The notes: generated from the sequence alone by a model not told the origin. A stretch of 64,000 nt of DNA from Oerskovia sp042887685 (GCF_042887685.1 NZ_JBHVOS010000002.1:124001-188000); one strand, 5' to 3'. Shown: positions 33,393 through 42,888, counted from the stretch's first letter. Program-made: numbers and translations.

Positions 33393-33766
33393 CTTCCCCT
33401 CCCCCACCCGGCCGGGCGGTCCCACCCGGCCGGGGTCTCTACGAGACCTCCACGCGGCGACCTCCCGGGCGTCTCCGCGCGGACCGGACCAGGTCCTATG
33501 CTCTTGACCCGTGACCTCTCGTAGCTGTCTCTCGCCCGGCTCGACGGCAAAGGCCTCCGTGTGCGCGGCCCCGCTCGTCGTCCCGCAGGAGCGAGCGACC
33601 ACGAGCCGACGTGCTCGGACGGGCAGGCGGTCCGGGCGCGCCTACCGCAGCACCCGAGGCACGGGTGGCATCATCGTCCCCATGTCCGTCTCGCGTCCGG
33701 ACGCTCACCGGGTTCGCCGGTGCGTCCTGCCCGGCGTCGTCGCTGGCGTGGGTGGTTGAGCCCACC
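33393..33766 (+). other. Long leader region before the LCP gene
   Basis: This stretch holds a -10-like TATGCT at 33497-33502 and the 82-codon frame described separately. Near 33410-33440 a 14-base CCCACCCGGCCGGG stretch occurs almost twice. If TATGCT drives the LCP gene, the untranslated leader would be over 250 bases. No gene with a recognised domain lies here. Confidence 0.45.
33511..33759 (+). CDS. Candidate 82-codon leaderless reading frame before the LCP gene
   Basis: A GTG at 33511 follows TATGCT by 8 bases, the arrangement of the leaderless genes in this window. The frame ends in a TGA 7 bases before the LCP ATG. The predicted peptide is basic, with many Arg and Ser, and has no recognisable domain. 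A second in-frame ATG at 33682 would give only 25 codons. Compositional bias can produce such frames by chance, so the call is tentative. Confidence 0.3.
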   Translation: MTSRSCLSPGSTAKASVCAAPLVVPQERATTSRRARTGRRSGRAYRSTRGTGGIIVPMSVSRPDAHRVRRCVLPGVVAGVGG

Positions 33767-35308
33767 ATGTCTCACGACGACCCCACCGACCGGACCAGGC
33801 CTCCGAGCTTCACACCCCAGACGGGACGCGCGGGCCGACCGCCCAGCGCGAACGACGCGATCGCGGTCGGTTCCGACGGCACGGGTCGCACGACAGGGCG
33901 ACCGGTCGAGCCACTGGCGCCCGACATCCCTCTCTCCGCGGAACCGCGGATCAAGCGTCAGTCGTCGCGGACCTCGGCCCCGGCCACGGCGCGCCCAGGA
34001 ACACCCCCTCCCGCTCCTCCGGCGCGCCCGGTCGGCGCCTCGGACACCAGACGCGCCCGTGGCACCGATCCCCGGGCGCCGGCGTCGACCCGGAGCGCGG
34101 CGCCGCCGTCCGTTCCCCCCGCGCAGGGCAGGTCCGCCCGTCCGCAGTCCCCGGTACAGGCGGTCCGTGGTGCGCAGCAGGAGGCCGGAGCGGCCGCGCG
34201 ACGTCCGGCCGCAGCCTCCGCGCGCTCCTCGGCAGCGCGCCCGGCGGGTGCCGTCCCTGCCCCGCGGGGCGCGAGGCCGTCGACCCGCCCCGCCGGCTCA
34301 CCGCCGGGCGCCCGTCCGCCCCTGAACCCCCCGCGGGGCGCGACCGGTGCCCCACGCGGGCGCCGACGCAGACGACGCGTCGTCGCGATGGTGGGAGTCC
34401 TCGCGCTCGTGCTGCTCGTCGCCTGGCCCGTCGGGCTCCTCGTGTGGGCGAACGGCAAGATCCAGCACGTCGACGCGCTCTCGGGCGCTGCGGGGACCCC
34501 GGGCACCACGTACCTCCTGGCGGGGTCGGACGCTCGTGGCGGCGACGGCATCGCCGAGGACGGCACGGAGGGGGCCCGCACGGACACCATCATGATCCTG
34601 CACGAGCCGAAGAGCGGCCCCGCGGCCCTCATCAGCCTTCCGCGGGACACGTTCGTCGAGGTTCCCGGCAAGGGACCCGCGAAGCTCAACGCCGCGTACT
34701 CGTGGGGCGGCGCCCCGCTCCTCGTCCAGACGGTCGAGGGCCTGACCGGGTTGACCGTGGACCACTTCGTCGAGATCGGCCTGGGCGGGGTGACGAACGT
34801 CGTCAACGCTGTCGGCGGCGTCGAGCTGTGCCTCGACTACGACGTCAACGACCCCAACAGCGCGCTCTACTGGAGCGCCGGGTGCCACGAGGTCGACGGC
34901 ACGACCGCCCTGGCGTTCGCCCGCATGCGCTACTCGGACCCCAAGGGCGACATCGGCCGTGGCGAGCGTCAGCGGCAGGTCATCGCCGCGGTGAGCCAGA
35001 AGGCCGTCGACGCGAGCCTGCTCGTGCGGCCCGGGGACCAGGTCTCGCTGCTGGGGGCCGGGATCGGTGCGCTCGAGGTCGACGAGAAGACCGGCGTGCT
35101 CGACCTCGGGAGGCTCACTCTGGCGTTCCGTGCGGCCAACGGTCCCGACGGCATCACGGGCACCCCACCCATCTCCAACCCGGACTACCGTCCTGGCAGC
35201 GTCGGGTCGACCGTGCTGCTCGACCCCGACCTGAGCCCGGCCTTCTGGACCGGTATCCGTGACGGCAGCCTGCCCGCAGGCGTCGTGGGTGGCCTGCCGC
35301 AGTCGTAG
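33767..35308 (+). CDS. LytR-CpsA-Psr (LCP) family glycopolymer ligase
   Basis: This 513-residue type II membrane protein has an unusually long cytoplasmic region (about 1-205) made almost wholly of Pro, Ala, Arg, Ser and Gly. A run of arginines and one membrane helix (about 206-228) follow. The extracytoplasmic LCP domain starts near 244: YLLAGSDARG, ARTDTIMILHEP, LISLPRDTFVEVPG, KLNAAYSWGG, FARMRYSDPKGDIGRGERQRQVI. These include the conserved Asp/Arg residues that bind the pyrophosphate. LCP enzymes move lipid-linked glycopolymers to peptidoglycan, so it could attach the rhamnose-rich polymer made upstream. It ends at a bidirectional hairpin. Confidence 0.93.
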   Translation: MSHDDPTDRTRPPSFTPQTGRAGRPPSANDAIAVGSDGTGRTTGRPVEPLAPDIPLSAEPRIKRQSSRTSAPATARPGTPPPAPPARPVGASDTRRARGTDPRAPASTRSAAPPSVPPAQGRSARPQSPVQAVRGAQQEAGAAARRPAAASARSSAARPAGAVPAPRGARPSTRPAGSPPGARPPLNPPRGATGAPRGRRRRRRVVAMVGVLALVLLVAWPVGLLVWANGKIQHVDALSGAAGTPGTTYLLAGSDARGGDGIAEDGTEGARTDTIMILHEPKSGPAALISLPRDTFVEVPGKGPAKLNAAYSWGGAPLLVQTVEGLTGLTVDHFVEIGLGGVTNVVNAVGGVELCLDYDVNDPNSALYWSAGCHEVDGTTALAFARMRYSDPKGDIGRGERQRQVIAAVSQKAVDASLLVRPGDQVSLLGAGIGALEVDEKTGVLDLGRLTLAFRAANGPDGITGTPPISNPDYRPGSVGSTVLLDPDLSPAFWTGIRDGSLPAGVVGGLPQS

Positions 35309-35341
35309 CGTCGTCGCCGGCCGTGGTCGTCGCCGGCGGCA

Positions 35342-35383
35342 GCGAGAAGGGCCCGCACCGTTCCCGGCGCGGGCCCTTCTCGC
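35342..35383. terminator. Bidirectional hairpin between the LCP gene and purE
   Basis: Arms 35342-35356 and 35369-35383 pair perfectly over 15 bases around a 12-base loop, between the convergent LCP and purE genes. Confidence 0.85.
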
Positions 35384-35402
35384 ACTGCTGTGGACGGGGG
35401 TG

Positions 35403-35945
<543 letters not shown>

Positions 35946-35948
35946 GTC

Positions 35949-37202
35949 TCAGGCCTTCGTCTCGTCGGTGGCGTGGTTCTCGGGGAGTGTCTCTCCGCGC
36001 AGCAGCGCGGCGGCGCCCAGTGCCCGACGGCGGACCTCGCCCAGGTCCTGGCCGCTCACGTTCACGTGGGCGAGCTTGCGGCCGGGGCGCACGTCCTTGC
36101 CGTACAGGTTGACGCGCGCGTCGGGGAAGGTCCCCAGGACGTCGGGCAGCGCGTCGGTGAGTGCCGGGAGGCTCGACCCGAGCACGTTGGCCATGACGGT
36201 CCACGGCGCCGTGGTCGAGGTGTCGCCGAGCGGCAGGTCGAGGACGGCACGCAGGTGCTGCTCGAACTGGCTCGTGACCGAGCCGTCGATGGTCCAGTGG
36301 CCGGAGTTGTGCGGTCGCATGGCGAGCTCGTTGACCAGGACGCGACGGGCGGGGCGGTCGTCGGCCGAGCCGACGGCGTCGTCAGGGCCTTCGGCGACCT
36401 CGAACATCTCGACCGCGAGCACGCCGGTCACGTCGAGCCCCTCGGCGATCGCGACGGCCACCCGGCGCGCCTCCTCGGCCTCGTCGGTGGTCAGGTCGGG
36501 GGCCGGGGCGATCACCTCGGAGCACACTCCGTCGCGCTGGACGGACTCGACCACGGGCCACGTGCGGACCTCGCCGCTCGGCCGCCGGGCGACCAGGACC
36601 GCGAGCTCGCGCGTGAACGGGACCTTCTCCTCGACGAGGAGCTGGGGTCCGCCCGCTGCGGCAGCGGCGAGCCAGTCGGCGGCCTCGTCGGCGGAGGACA
36701 CGACGCGCACGCCCTTGCCGTCGTAGCCGCCGCGCGACGTCTTGACGACGGCCTGGCCGCCGACCTCGGCGAGGAACCCGGCGAGCGTCGCGTGCCCCTG
36801 CTCGGGGTCGACGGGCAGCGGGGCCCAGCGCGGGCACGGGGCGCCGAGCTCGGTCAGCCGTCGGCGCATCACGATCTTGTCCTGCGCCTGGACCAGGGCG
36901 TGCGGCGCGGGCCGCACGGGGGTGCCGTGCTCGATGAGGTCGGTGAGCAGGTCGTTGGGGACGTGCTCGTGCTCGAACGTGAGGACGTCGGCCGGGGCCC
37001 TGCCGTCCGCCGGTGCGATGAGGTCGCGGATCGCGCCCTCGTCGGTGGCCGCTCCCACCGGGGAGTCGGTCACCACCTGGGCCGCCGACGTGCCGGGAGC
37101 CTCGACGAGCACCCGCAGGTGCACCCCGAGCTCACCGGCCGCAGGGGCCATCATGCGGGCGAGCTGCCCGCCTCCGACAACGGCGATCACTGGTGCTGAC
37201 AC
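35949..37202 (-). CDS. purK: N5-carboxyaminoimidazole ribonucleotide synthase
   Basis: This 417-residue ATP-grasp enzyme makes N5-CAIR from AIR, ATP and bicarbonate. It opens with VIAVVGGGQLARMMAPAAGELG. The ATP-grasp region has QAVVKTSRGGYDGKGVRVV and LLVEEKVPFTRELAVLVAR, and the metal-binding segment is VNELAMRPHNSGHWTID. Its GTG at 37202 follows a TACCCT hexamer by 8 bases, suggesting a leaderless start. It is divergent from gtrA. Confidence 0.96.
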   Translation of the reverse strand: MSAPVIAVVGGGQLARMMAPAAGELGVHLRVLVEAPGTSAAQVVTDSPVGAATDEGAIRDLIAPADGRAPADVLTFEHEHVPNDLLTDLIEHGTPVRPAPHALVQAQDKIVMRRRLTELGAPCPRWAPLPVDPEQGHATLAGFLAEVGGQAVVKTSRGGYDGKGVRVVSSADEAADWLAAAAAGGPQLLVEEKVPFTRELAVLVARRPSGEVRTWPVVESVQRDGVCSEVIAPAPDLTTDEAEEARRVAVAIAEGLDVTGVLAVEMFEVAEGPDDAVGSADDRPARRVLVNELAMRPHNSGHWTIDGSVTSQFEQHLRAVLDLPLGDTSTTAPWTVMANVLGSSLPALTDALPDVLGTFPDARVNLYGKDVRPGRKLAHVNVSGQDLGEVRRRALGAAALLRGETLPENHATDETKA

Positions 37203-37210
37203 GTGTACCG

Positions 37211-37296
37211 AGGGTAGTCGCTCGACCGGCCCTCGGCCGACCCGTCCCACCCGGCGGTTGCTCCTGGCAATCTTTCCCAGGTCGACGGCGTACCCT
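37211..37296. promoter_or_regulatory. Divergent leaderless promoters of purK and gtrA
   Basis: The minus strand has TACCCT at 37211-37216, 8 bases before the purK GTG. The plus strand has TACCCT at 37291-37296, 7 bases before the gtrA ATG. Neither gene has a ribosome site at this spacing. Confidence 0.55.
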
Positions 37297-37303
37297 GCCG
37301 ACC

Positions 37304-37939
37304 ATGTCCAGCCAGGTCGACGAGCTCGCGCTCGCCCCCGTCCGGGCGCCCGTCCCCACCGGGACCGCCGCGCGCCCGACGTCCGACGCTGCCCGGCGTC
37401 GGACGCGCGTCGTCGCGCGCCTGGCCGAGCTGGGCCGGTTCAGCTTCGTGGGGACCGTCGCGTTCTTCGTGGACCTCGGCCTGTTCAACCTCCTGCGCTT
37501 CGGCCCCTGGGACGCGCTGAGCGCGAGCCCGCTCGAGGCCAAGGCGATCGCCGTGAGCGTCGCGACGGTCGTGTCGTGGCTCGGCAGCCGCTACTGGACC
37601 TTCTCCGACCGCCGCACGAGCCGCCACGGCCGCGAGCTGCTGACCTTCCTGCTGGTCAACGCCGCCGGCATGGCCATCTCGCTCGGCGTGCTCGCGTTCA
37701 CGACCGACGTCCTCGGGCTGACGTCCCCGCTCGCGGAGAACGTCGCGGCGAACGGGGTCGGCCTCGCGCTGGCGAACGTGTTCCGCTACGTCGCCTACCG
37801 ACGGGTCGTGTTCACGGGCCCGTCACGGGCAGGTGGTGGGCACGTCACGGGCGCGGACGGCGGGAACGGGTCGGTCGGCACGGCGCCCGACAGGAGCCTC
37901 GCCGACGACCTCGTCGGCAACGTGCCCGACAAGGACTAG
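37304..37939 (+). CDS. GtrA family membrane protein, second copy
   Basis: This 211-residue protein has a 35-residue basic N-terminal extension and four hydrophobic segments of the GtrA type: FSFVGTVAFFVDLGLFNLL, VVSWLGSRYWTFSDRR, LLVNAAGMAISLGVLAF and LANVFRYVAYRRVVF. An acidic, Gly-rich C-terminal tail of about 40 residues follows. A GtrA gene beside purK/purE is common in actinobacteria. It probably flips a polyprenyl-linked sugar for cell-wall glycans. Its stop codon shares the palindromic CTAG with the stop of the convergent kinase gene. Confidence 0.87.
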   Translation: MSSQVDELALAPVRAPVPTGTAARPTSDAARRRTRVVARLAELGRFSFVGTVAFFVDLGLFNLLRFGPWDALSASPLEAKAIAVSVATVVSWLGSRYWTFSDRRTSRHGRELLTFLLVNAAGMAISLGVLAFTTDVLGLTSPLAENVAANGVGLALANVFRYVAYRRVVFTGPSRAGGGHVTGADGGNGSVGTAPDRSLADDLVGNVPDKD

Positions 37940-39288
37940 CCCTCGGTGTCCTGCCCGCGCCGCCTGCGCCGCCTGCGCACGCCGGACGCCGAGATGGTGG
38001 TCCCGGTCGGGAGCACGATCCGCGGGTCGAGGGTGCGGGGGACGCCGGCGAGGAAGAGCGCGAAGATCGGTGGGCGACGCTGGGCCAGCTCGAGCCGCCC
38101 ACCGTCGGCCGCTGCCAGGTCGCGGGCGAGCGCGAGGCCGAGGCCCGTCCCGGCGCCCGAGGTCGCGCCGCGCTCGAAGACGCGCGAGGCCATCTCGTCC
38201 GAGACGCCGTCCCCCTCGTCCCCGACCTCGATCGCGACGGCACCGCTGGTCCCGCTGGGACGAGCGCGCACGGTCGTGGTGCCCGCCCCGTGCTTGAGCG
38301 AGTTCTCGATGAGCGTGGCGAGCACCTGGGCGAGCGCACCGGGCGTCGCCAGGACCTGGTAGCCCTCGGGGACGTCGACCACGAGCCGACGTCCCGCCTT
38401 GGCGAACGTCGGCACCCACTCCTCCTCCTGCTGGCGGACGACCTCGATGAGGCGCACGGCCTCGGTCGTGCCGCCCTGCGCACGACGGGACTGGGTCAGC
38501 AGGTCGTCGACGACCGTGACGAGACGCTCGACCTGCTCGAGCGAGATGCGCGCCTCCTCCTGGATCGCCGGGTCGTCCGAGGCCATCGAGATCTCCTCGA
38601 GGCGCATGCTCAGCGCGGTCAACGGGGTCCGGAGCTGGTGCGAGGCGTCGGAGGCGAACTGACGCTCGGCGGCCAGGCGACCGGCGAGGCGGTCCGAGCT
38701 GCGCGCGAGCTCGGCGGCCACGAGGTCGATCTCCTCGACCCCGGAGAGCTCGAGGCGGGGTCGGACCTGGCCGGACCCGAGCTGCTCGGCCGATGCCGCG
38801 AGGTAGACGAGCGGTGCCGACAGCCGGTTGGCCTGCCACACGGCCATGGCGATGCCCGCGGCGAAGGCGACCACCGAGGCCGCCACGACCAGCAGGACGA
38901 TCTGCGCGGCGTTCCAGTAGCTCTCCGCGAACGACGTGGTCAGCGCCACCGTCGCGTTCTGGTCGGTCCGGTCCGCCGCCTCGTTGACCCGTCCCGAGAT
39001 GGGCTCGCCGGCGGTCATCTGCTCGCCGTCGGGCAGGTTCACGAAGACGTAGGCGGGCAGCTCGCCCGGGCGCCCGTCGGACGCGTTGTCCAGGACCGAC
39101 TGCGGGACCGGCTCGTTCTGCGAGAGCCGGGCGTCGATGTTCCGGGCGAGCGTGTCGACCCGCCCCTGGAGCTGGGCCTTCTCGTTGGCGAGCACGAACT
39201 GCGCGCCCAGGAAGGCCAGGGGGAATCCCAGGAGCAGGACGGCGACGGCGACGGCCGCGACCGTCGCCTGCAGCACGCGTCGACGCAC
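37936..39288 (-). CDS. Sensor histidine kinase (HisKA class)
   Basis: This 450-residue kinase has membrane helices at about 7-33 and 129-151 around an extracytoplasmic sensor domain, and a HAMP linker at about 152-205. The phosphoacceptor H217 lies in FASDASHQLRTPLTAL. The ATPase domain has the N-box LIENSLKHG, then GDEGDGVSDEM and GAGTGLGLALARD. The C-terminus is very basic (RRRRRRR). It is 31 bases downstream of its response regulator and probably phosphorylates it. The signal is unknown. Confidence 0.94.
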   Translation of the reverse strand: MRRRVLQATVAAVAVAVLLLGFPLAFLGAQFVLANEKAQLQGRVDTLARNIDARLSQNEPVPQSVLDNASDGRPGELPAYVFVNLPDGEQMTAGEPISGRVNEAADRTDQNATVALTTSFAESYWNAAQIVLLVVAASVVAFAAGIAMAVWQANRLSAPLVYLAASAEQLGSGQVRPRLELSGVEEIDLVAAELARSSDRLAGRLAAERQFASDASHQLRTPLTALSMRLEEISMASDDPAIQEEARISLEQVERLVTVVDDLLTQSRRAQGGTTEAVRLIEVVRQQEEEWVPTFAKAGRRLVVDVPEGYQVLATPGALAQVLATLIENSLKHGAGTTTVRARPSGTSGAVAIEVGDEGDGVSDEMASRVFERGATSGAGTGLGLALARDLAAADGGRLELAQRRPPIFALFLAGVPRTLDPRIVLPTGTTISASGVRRRRRRRGQDTEG

Positions 39289-39319
39289 GCCCTACTCCTT
39301 CACCCAGCCTGTCGGCCGA

Positions 39320-40003
39320 TCAGCCCTCGCCGGTCTCGAAACGGAAGCCGAGCCCACGGACCGTCGAGACGTAGCGCGGCGAGTTGGCGTCGTCGCCGAG
39401 CTTGCGACGCAGCCAGGACACGTGCATGTCCAGCGTCTTGGTGGAGCCCACGGGCTCCGAGCCCCACACGTCCCGCATGAGGGTGTCACGCACGACCACG
39501 GAGCCCGCGCTCGCGATGAGCACGCGCAGGAGCTCGAACTCCTTGGTCGTCAGGTGCAGCTCGCGGTCGCCCTGGAACGCGCGGTGGGCGGCGACGTCGA
39601 TACGGACGTCCTGAGCGACCAGCTCCTCCTCGTCGGTGGTGTCACCGTGGGTGCGGCGCAGGAGAGCCCGCACGCGGGCGAGGAGCTCGGCCAGGCGGAA
39701 GGGCTTGGTCACGTAGTCGTCCGCGCCGGCGTCGAGACCGACGACGAGGTCGACCTCGTCGGCGCGTGCGGTCAGCACCAGGACGGGCGTCGTCAGGCCC
39801 TTGTTGCGGATCTCACGTGCGACGTCCAGGCCGTCCATGTCGGGGAGGCCCAGGTCGAGCACGACGATGTCGACACCGTTCGCGGCGTCGATCGCTCCTT
39901 GACCAGTTCCTTGCACGACCACGTTGTAACCCTCACGCGTCAGCGCACGCGCCAAAGGTTCGGCAATCGCCGGGTCGTCCTCCGCTAGCAGTACGTGGGT
40001 CAT
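39320..40003 (-). CDS. OmpR-family response regulator
   Basis: This 227-residue regulator has a receiver domain with acidic pocket D9-D10, phosphoacceptor D50 in VVLDLGLPDMDG, and conserved K100 in DDYVTKPF. A winged-helix domain follows (about 130-225) with LTTKEFELLRVL and the recognition region TLDMHVSWLRRKLG. The ATG follows TAGCAT by 6 bases, so the message is probably leaderless. It is divergent from a second two-component system. Confidence 0.95.
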   Translation of the reverse strand: MTHVLLAEDDPAIAEPLARALTREGYNVVVQGTGQGAIDAANGVDIVVLDLGLPDMDGLDVAREIRNKGLTTPVLVLTARADEVDLVVGLDAGADDYVTKPFRLAELLARVRALLRRTHGDTTDEEELVAQDVRIDVAAHRAFQGDRELHLTTKEFELLRVLIASAGSVVVRDTLMRDVWGSEPVGSTKTLDMHVSWLRRKLGDDANSPRYVSTVRGLGFRFETGEG

Positions 40004-40009
40004 TCGATC

Positions 40010-40015
40010 ATGCTA
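40010..40015 (-). promoter_or_regulatory. -10 hexamer TAGCAT, leaderless response regulator
   Basis: On the minus strand TAGCAT ends 6 bases before the ATG at 40003. Confidence 0.5.
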
Positions 40016-40336
40016 GGGCATTCGCAGAACTTTGGCGTTATCCGGCAGGCGTTGTGGGACACCCATGGCACACCTGATGGACGCCGATGGCCGGGGCCTT
40101 CTGCTCTGCCCGGGTCTGCCCGGTTGCACCCGGTAGCGCCCGCCATGCGCACGCCGTCGGGACGTCATGGGAGGCCGCTCCCACGGCTCGCCGGACCGCC
40201 GCCGGACCTGTCGCCCGCGACCTGGGCCGGGCCTGCTCTCCGGCGCCCGGGTCATGCCCCGGTCGTGCCGGGTCGTGCCGCCGGTCCGTCCACGGGTGGA
40301 CCCCACCGGCGGCGGGGCCCACCTAGGCTGACAGGC
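40016..40336. other. Intergenic region between two divergent two-component systems
   Basis: These 321 bases are GC-rich and hold no reading frame I can support. The only signals are the -10-like elements at either edge (40010-40015 on the minus strand, 40324-40329 TAGGCT on the plus strand). Short C- and G-rich repeats near 40255-40285 do not form a convincing hairpin. Confidence 0.5.
40324..40329 (+). promoter_or_regulatory. -10 hexamer TAGGCT, leaderless kinase gene
   Basis: TAGGCT ends 7 bases before the ATG at 40337. No ribosome site is present. Confidence 0.55.
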
Positions 40337-41878
40337 ATGGGTTGGTACGAGAACATGGGCAAGTGGTGGGAGCGGCACCGGTTCGGTGTCGACATGACCA
40401 CGACGCTCGTCGTCGCGCTCGCGTTCATCCCGGCGGCCATGGCCTTCGGGACGTCCGCCACGGGCGGCTCCGCGCTCTCGACGCTCTTCACGGTCGGGAT
40501 GCTCGCACCGCTCCCGTGGCGCCGGGTCCGGCCCGTCGCGTCGGCGATCACCGTCTACGCGGTCGCGCTGCTCCACCTGGTCTTCGGGATCGTGTTCCTC
40601 CCGGCCGACTTCCTCCTGCTGATCTCGCTGTTCTCCGTCACCGTCTACGGCCCTCGCTGGGCGCACCGCACCGCGATGATCTCCTCGGCCGCCGGTTCGC
40701 TCGTGCTGGGCCTGTCGCTCGCCATGCAGGCGAGCGGCCCCGGCGAGGCGGCCGGGGTGCTCGTGTTCACCACGATGTTCACGACCATGATGTTCCTCGC
40801 GGTCTGGGCGTTCGGGCTCGTGCGCCGGTCGCGGCGCGAGACCATCAACGCGCTGGTCGACCGCGCCGAGCGCCTCGAGGTCGAGCGCGACCAGCAGGCG
40901 CAGATCGCGACCGCCGCGGAACGCTCCCGCATCGCCCGCGAGATGCACGACATCGTCGCCCACTCGCTGTCGGTCATCATCGCGCAGGCCGACGGAGGCC
41001 GGTACGCAGGGGTGACGGACCCGGCGGCCGCCACGCGGGCGCTCACGACCGTCTCGGAGACGGGGCGCGCGGCCCTCGCCGACATGCGCCGGCTGCTCGG
41101 GGTCCTGCGGACCGACGACCGTGACGCCGTGGCCGGCGCCGGACCCGCCCAGCTCACGCACGCCCCCGGCCTCAACAACCGACCCCGGCAGCTCGCCCCG
41201 GGTGGTCCCGCGAGCGCCGCCCCGACCGGCGGACCTCCGAGCACGGGCTCCACGCCCGTCACGGGCGCGACCCGCCGCGTCGAGCTCAACCCGCAGCCCG
41301 ACTCCGCCGATCTCGAGACCCTCGTGACCCAGGTGCGCGACAGCGGGATGCGGGTCTCCCTCGTCCGCATGGGCACGCCGCGCGCGCTGCCCCCGGGTGC
41401 GGGCCTGACCGTGTACCGGGTCTGCCAGGAGGCGCTGACGAACATCCTCAAGCACGCGGGCCCCGACCCGACCGTCACGGTGGTCGTGACCTGGGGCGTC
41501 GACACGCTCCAGCTCGCGGTCGACGACGACGGGCGGGGTGCGTCCGCCGACGGCTCGCACGCTCCCGGCTACGGACTGCTCGGCATGCGTGAGCGCGCCG
41601 TGATCTTCGGCGGCTCGGTCACGACAGGCCCGCGCCCCGGGGGCGGCTTCCGCGTCCGGTTCACCATGCCCATCCCCCGGCTCGACGGCGCCGCGCCCCC
41701 CGTCCCGCCGGTCCCCGGACCGCCCGTCCCGCCCCCGGGCCCGACGGCGGGTCCCGGCCCGGTCCCCCCACCACCGGACCTGCCGTCGGGCAGGATAGGA
41801 CGACGCAGCGCTCCCGCACCCGCACCCGCACCCGCACCCGCACCCGCACCCGCACCCGACGATCGTCAGGACCCATGA
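40337..41878 (+). CDS. Sensor histidine kinase (HisKA_3, NarL-type partner)
   Basis: This 513-residue kinase has about five membrane segments in its first 165 residues. The dimerisation domain carries phosphoacceptor H204 in RIAREMHDIVAHSLSV, and a small ATPase domain (LTVYRVCQEALTNILKHAG, DDDGRG, GYGLLGMRERA) follows after a Pro/Gly-rich linker (about 275-315). The C-terminal 65 residues are Pro-rich and end in an Ala-Pro repeat encoded by a hexamer repeat. The stop overlaps the regulator start (ATGA), so the pair is coupled. The ABC exporter downstream is the likely target. Confidence 0.93.
   Translation: MGWYENMGKWWERHRFGVDMTTTLVVALAFIPAAMAFGTSATGGSALSTLFTVGMLAPLPWRRVRPVASAITVYAVALLHLVFGIVFLPADFLLLISLFSVTVYGPRWAHRTAMISSAAGSLVLGLSLAMQASGPGEAAGVLVFTTMFTTMMFLAVWAFGLVRRSRRETINALVDRAERLEVERDQQAQIATAAERSRIAREMHDIVAHSLSVIIAQADGGRYAGVTDPAAATRALTTVSETGRAALADMRRLLGVLRTDDRDAVAGAGPAQLTHAPGLNNRPRQLAPGGPASAAPTGGPPSTGSTPVTGATRRVELNPQPDSADLETLVTQVRDSGMRVSLVRMGTPRALPPGAGLTVYRVCQEALTNILKHAGPDPTVTVVVTWGVDTLQLAVDDDGRGASADGSHAPGYGLLGMRERAVIFGGSVTTGPRPGGGFRVRFTMPIPRLDGAAPPVPPVPGPPVPPPGPTAGPGPVPPPPDLPSGRIGRRSAPAPAPAPAPAPAPAPDDRQDP
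41815..41856 (+). repeat. Seven-copy CGCACC hexamer repeat
   Basis: Seven perfect tandem copies of CGCACC encode the Ala-Pro tail of the kinase. Copy-number change would preserve the reading frame and change only tail length. Confidence 0.9.
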
Positions 41879-42597
41879 CCTCCACCTTCTTCACGCCCGA
41901 CCTGCCCGACCGTGCCCCGATCCGGGTCGCGCTCGTCGACGACCAGCAGCTCGTGCGGGCAGGCTTCCGGATGGTGATCGACTCGCAGCCCGACCTGCAG
42001 GTCACGGTCGAGGCCGGCGACGGGCTCCAGGCGCTGCGCCTGCTCGCCGACCACCCCGTCGACGTCGTGCTCATGGACGTGCGCATGCCGCACCTCGACG
42101 GGCTCGCCGCGACGGCCCAGCTCACGGCTGCGGCCGCGGACGGGCAGCACGTGCCCCGCGTGATCGTGCTCACGACGTTCGACCTCGACGAGTACGTCCT
42201 CGAGGCCATCCGCTCGGGAGCGAGCGGCTTCCTCCTCAAGGACGCTCCCCCCGAGGAGATGCTCGCGGCGATCCGCACCGTGCACTCGGGCGACGCCGTG
42301 ATCGCCCCGTCCTCGACCCGCCGGCTCCTGGAGCACCTCGTCGTGGCGCTGCCCGCCGAGCAGCTCGTCGACACGGGGGCCCAGCAGCAGGTCTCCTCGC
42401 TCACCGAGCGCGAGCGCGAGGTGCTCGTGCTCATGGCCAAGGGGCGGTCGAACACCGAGATCGCGGGCGACCTGTTCGTCGCCGAGGCCACGGTCAAGAC
42501 CCACGTCGGGCGCATCCTCGCCAAGCTCGAGGCGCGCGACCGCGTGCAGGCCGTGGTGACGGCCTACGAGACGGGACTGGTGCGCCCGGGCGCGTGA
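41875..42597 (+). CDS. LuxR/NarL-family response regulator
   Basis: This 240-residue regulator has a receiver domain with VALVDDQQLVRAGF, phosphoacceptor D68 in VVLMDVRMPHLDG, and a conserved Lys in GFLLKDAPPEE. The C-terminal helix-turn-helix has SLTEREREVLVLMAKGRSNTEIAGDLFVAEATVKTHVGRILAKL. It is translated from an ATG inside the kinase stop. It probably controls the MacB-like exporter that starts about 290 bases downstream. Confidence 0.95.
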   Translation: MTSTFFTPDLPDRAPIRVALVDDQQLVRAGFRMVIDSQPDLQVTVEAGDGLQALRLLADHPVDVVLMDVRMPHLDGLAATAQLTAAAADGQHVPRVIVLTTFDLDEYVLEAIRSGASGFLLKDAPPEEMLAAIRTVHSGDAVIAPSSTRRLLEHLVVALPAEQLVDTGAQQQVSSLTEREREVLVLMAKGRSNTEIAGDLFVAEATVKTHVGRILAKLEARDRVQAVVTAYETGLVRPGA

Positions 42598-42888
42598 CGG
42601 CGTCGGGCACCGGTCGCCTCACCACGCACCGGACGGGGCCCGGACGCGGTCCTGCTCGACGCGCGGCGTAGCCGCTCGACCAGGCACGTACGACCACGGG
42701 ATGACTCCCCCCACGGCCAGGACCAGCCCGTCGCCGGACGCGGGCGCCACGTCCCGGCTCCTAGTGTCGTCATCAGGTGGGAACGAGGGCCTCCGCCCTC
42801 CCCCGCACCCCCTCGGCCCCGACGCCGGACGCACCACGCGCCCCACCGCCGGACCGGACCTACCGACGACGAACTCCCTGGAGCAGAC
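42598..42888 (+). other. Intergenic region before the MacB-like exporter
   Basis: A TAGTGT at 42762-42767 is a candidate -10 element about 120 bases upstream of the ATPase start. The rest is GC-rich with no supported gene. GGAG at 42880-42883 is the ATPase ribosome site. Confidence 0.4.

Noticed and set aside
37936..37939. Palindromic CTAG shared by two convergent stop codons as a possible hairpin
   Set aside because: It is only a 4-base overlap of two stops; no stem surrounds it.
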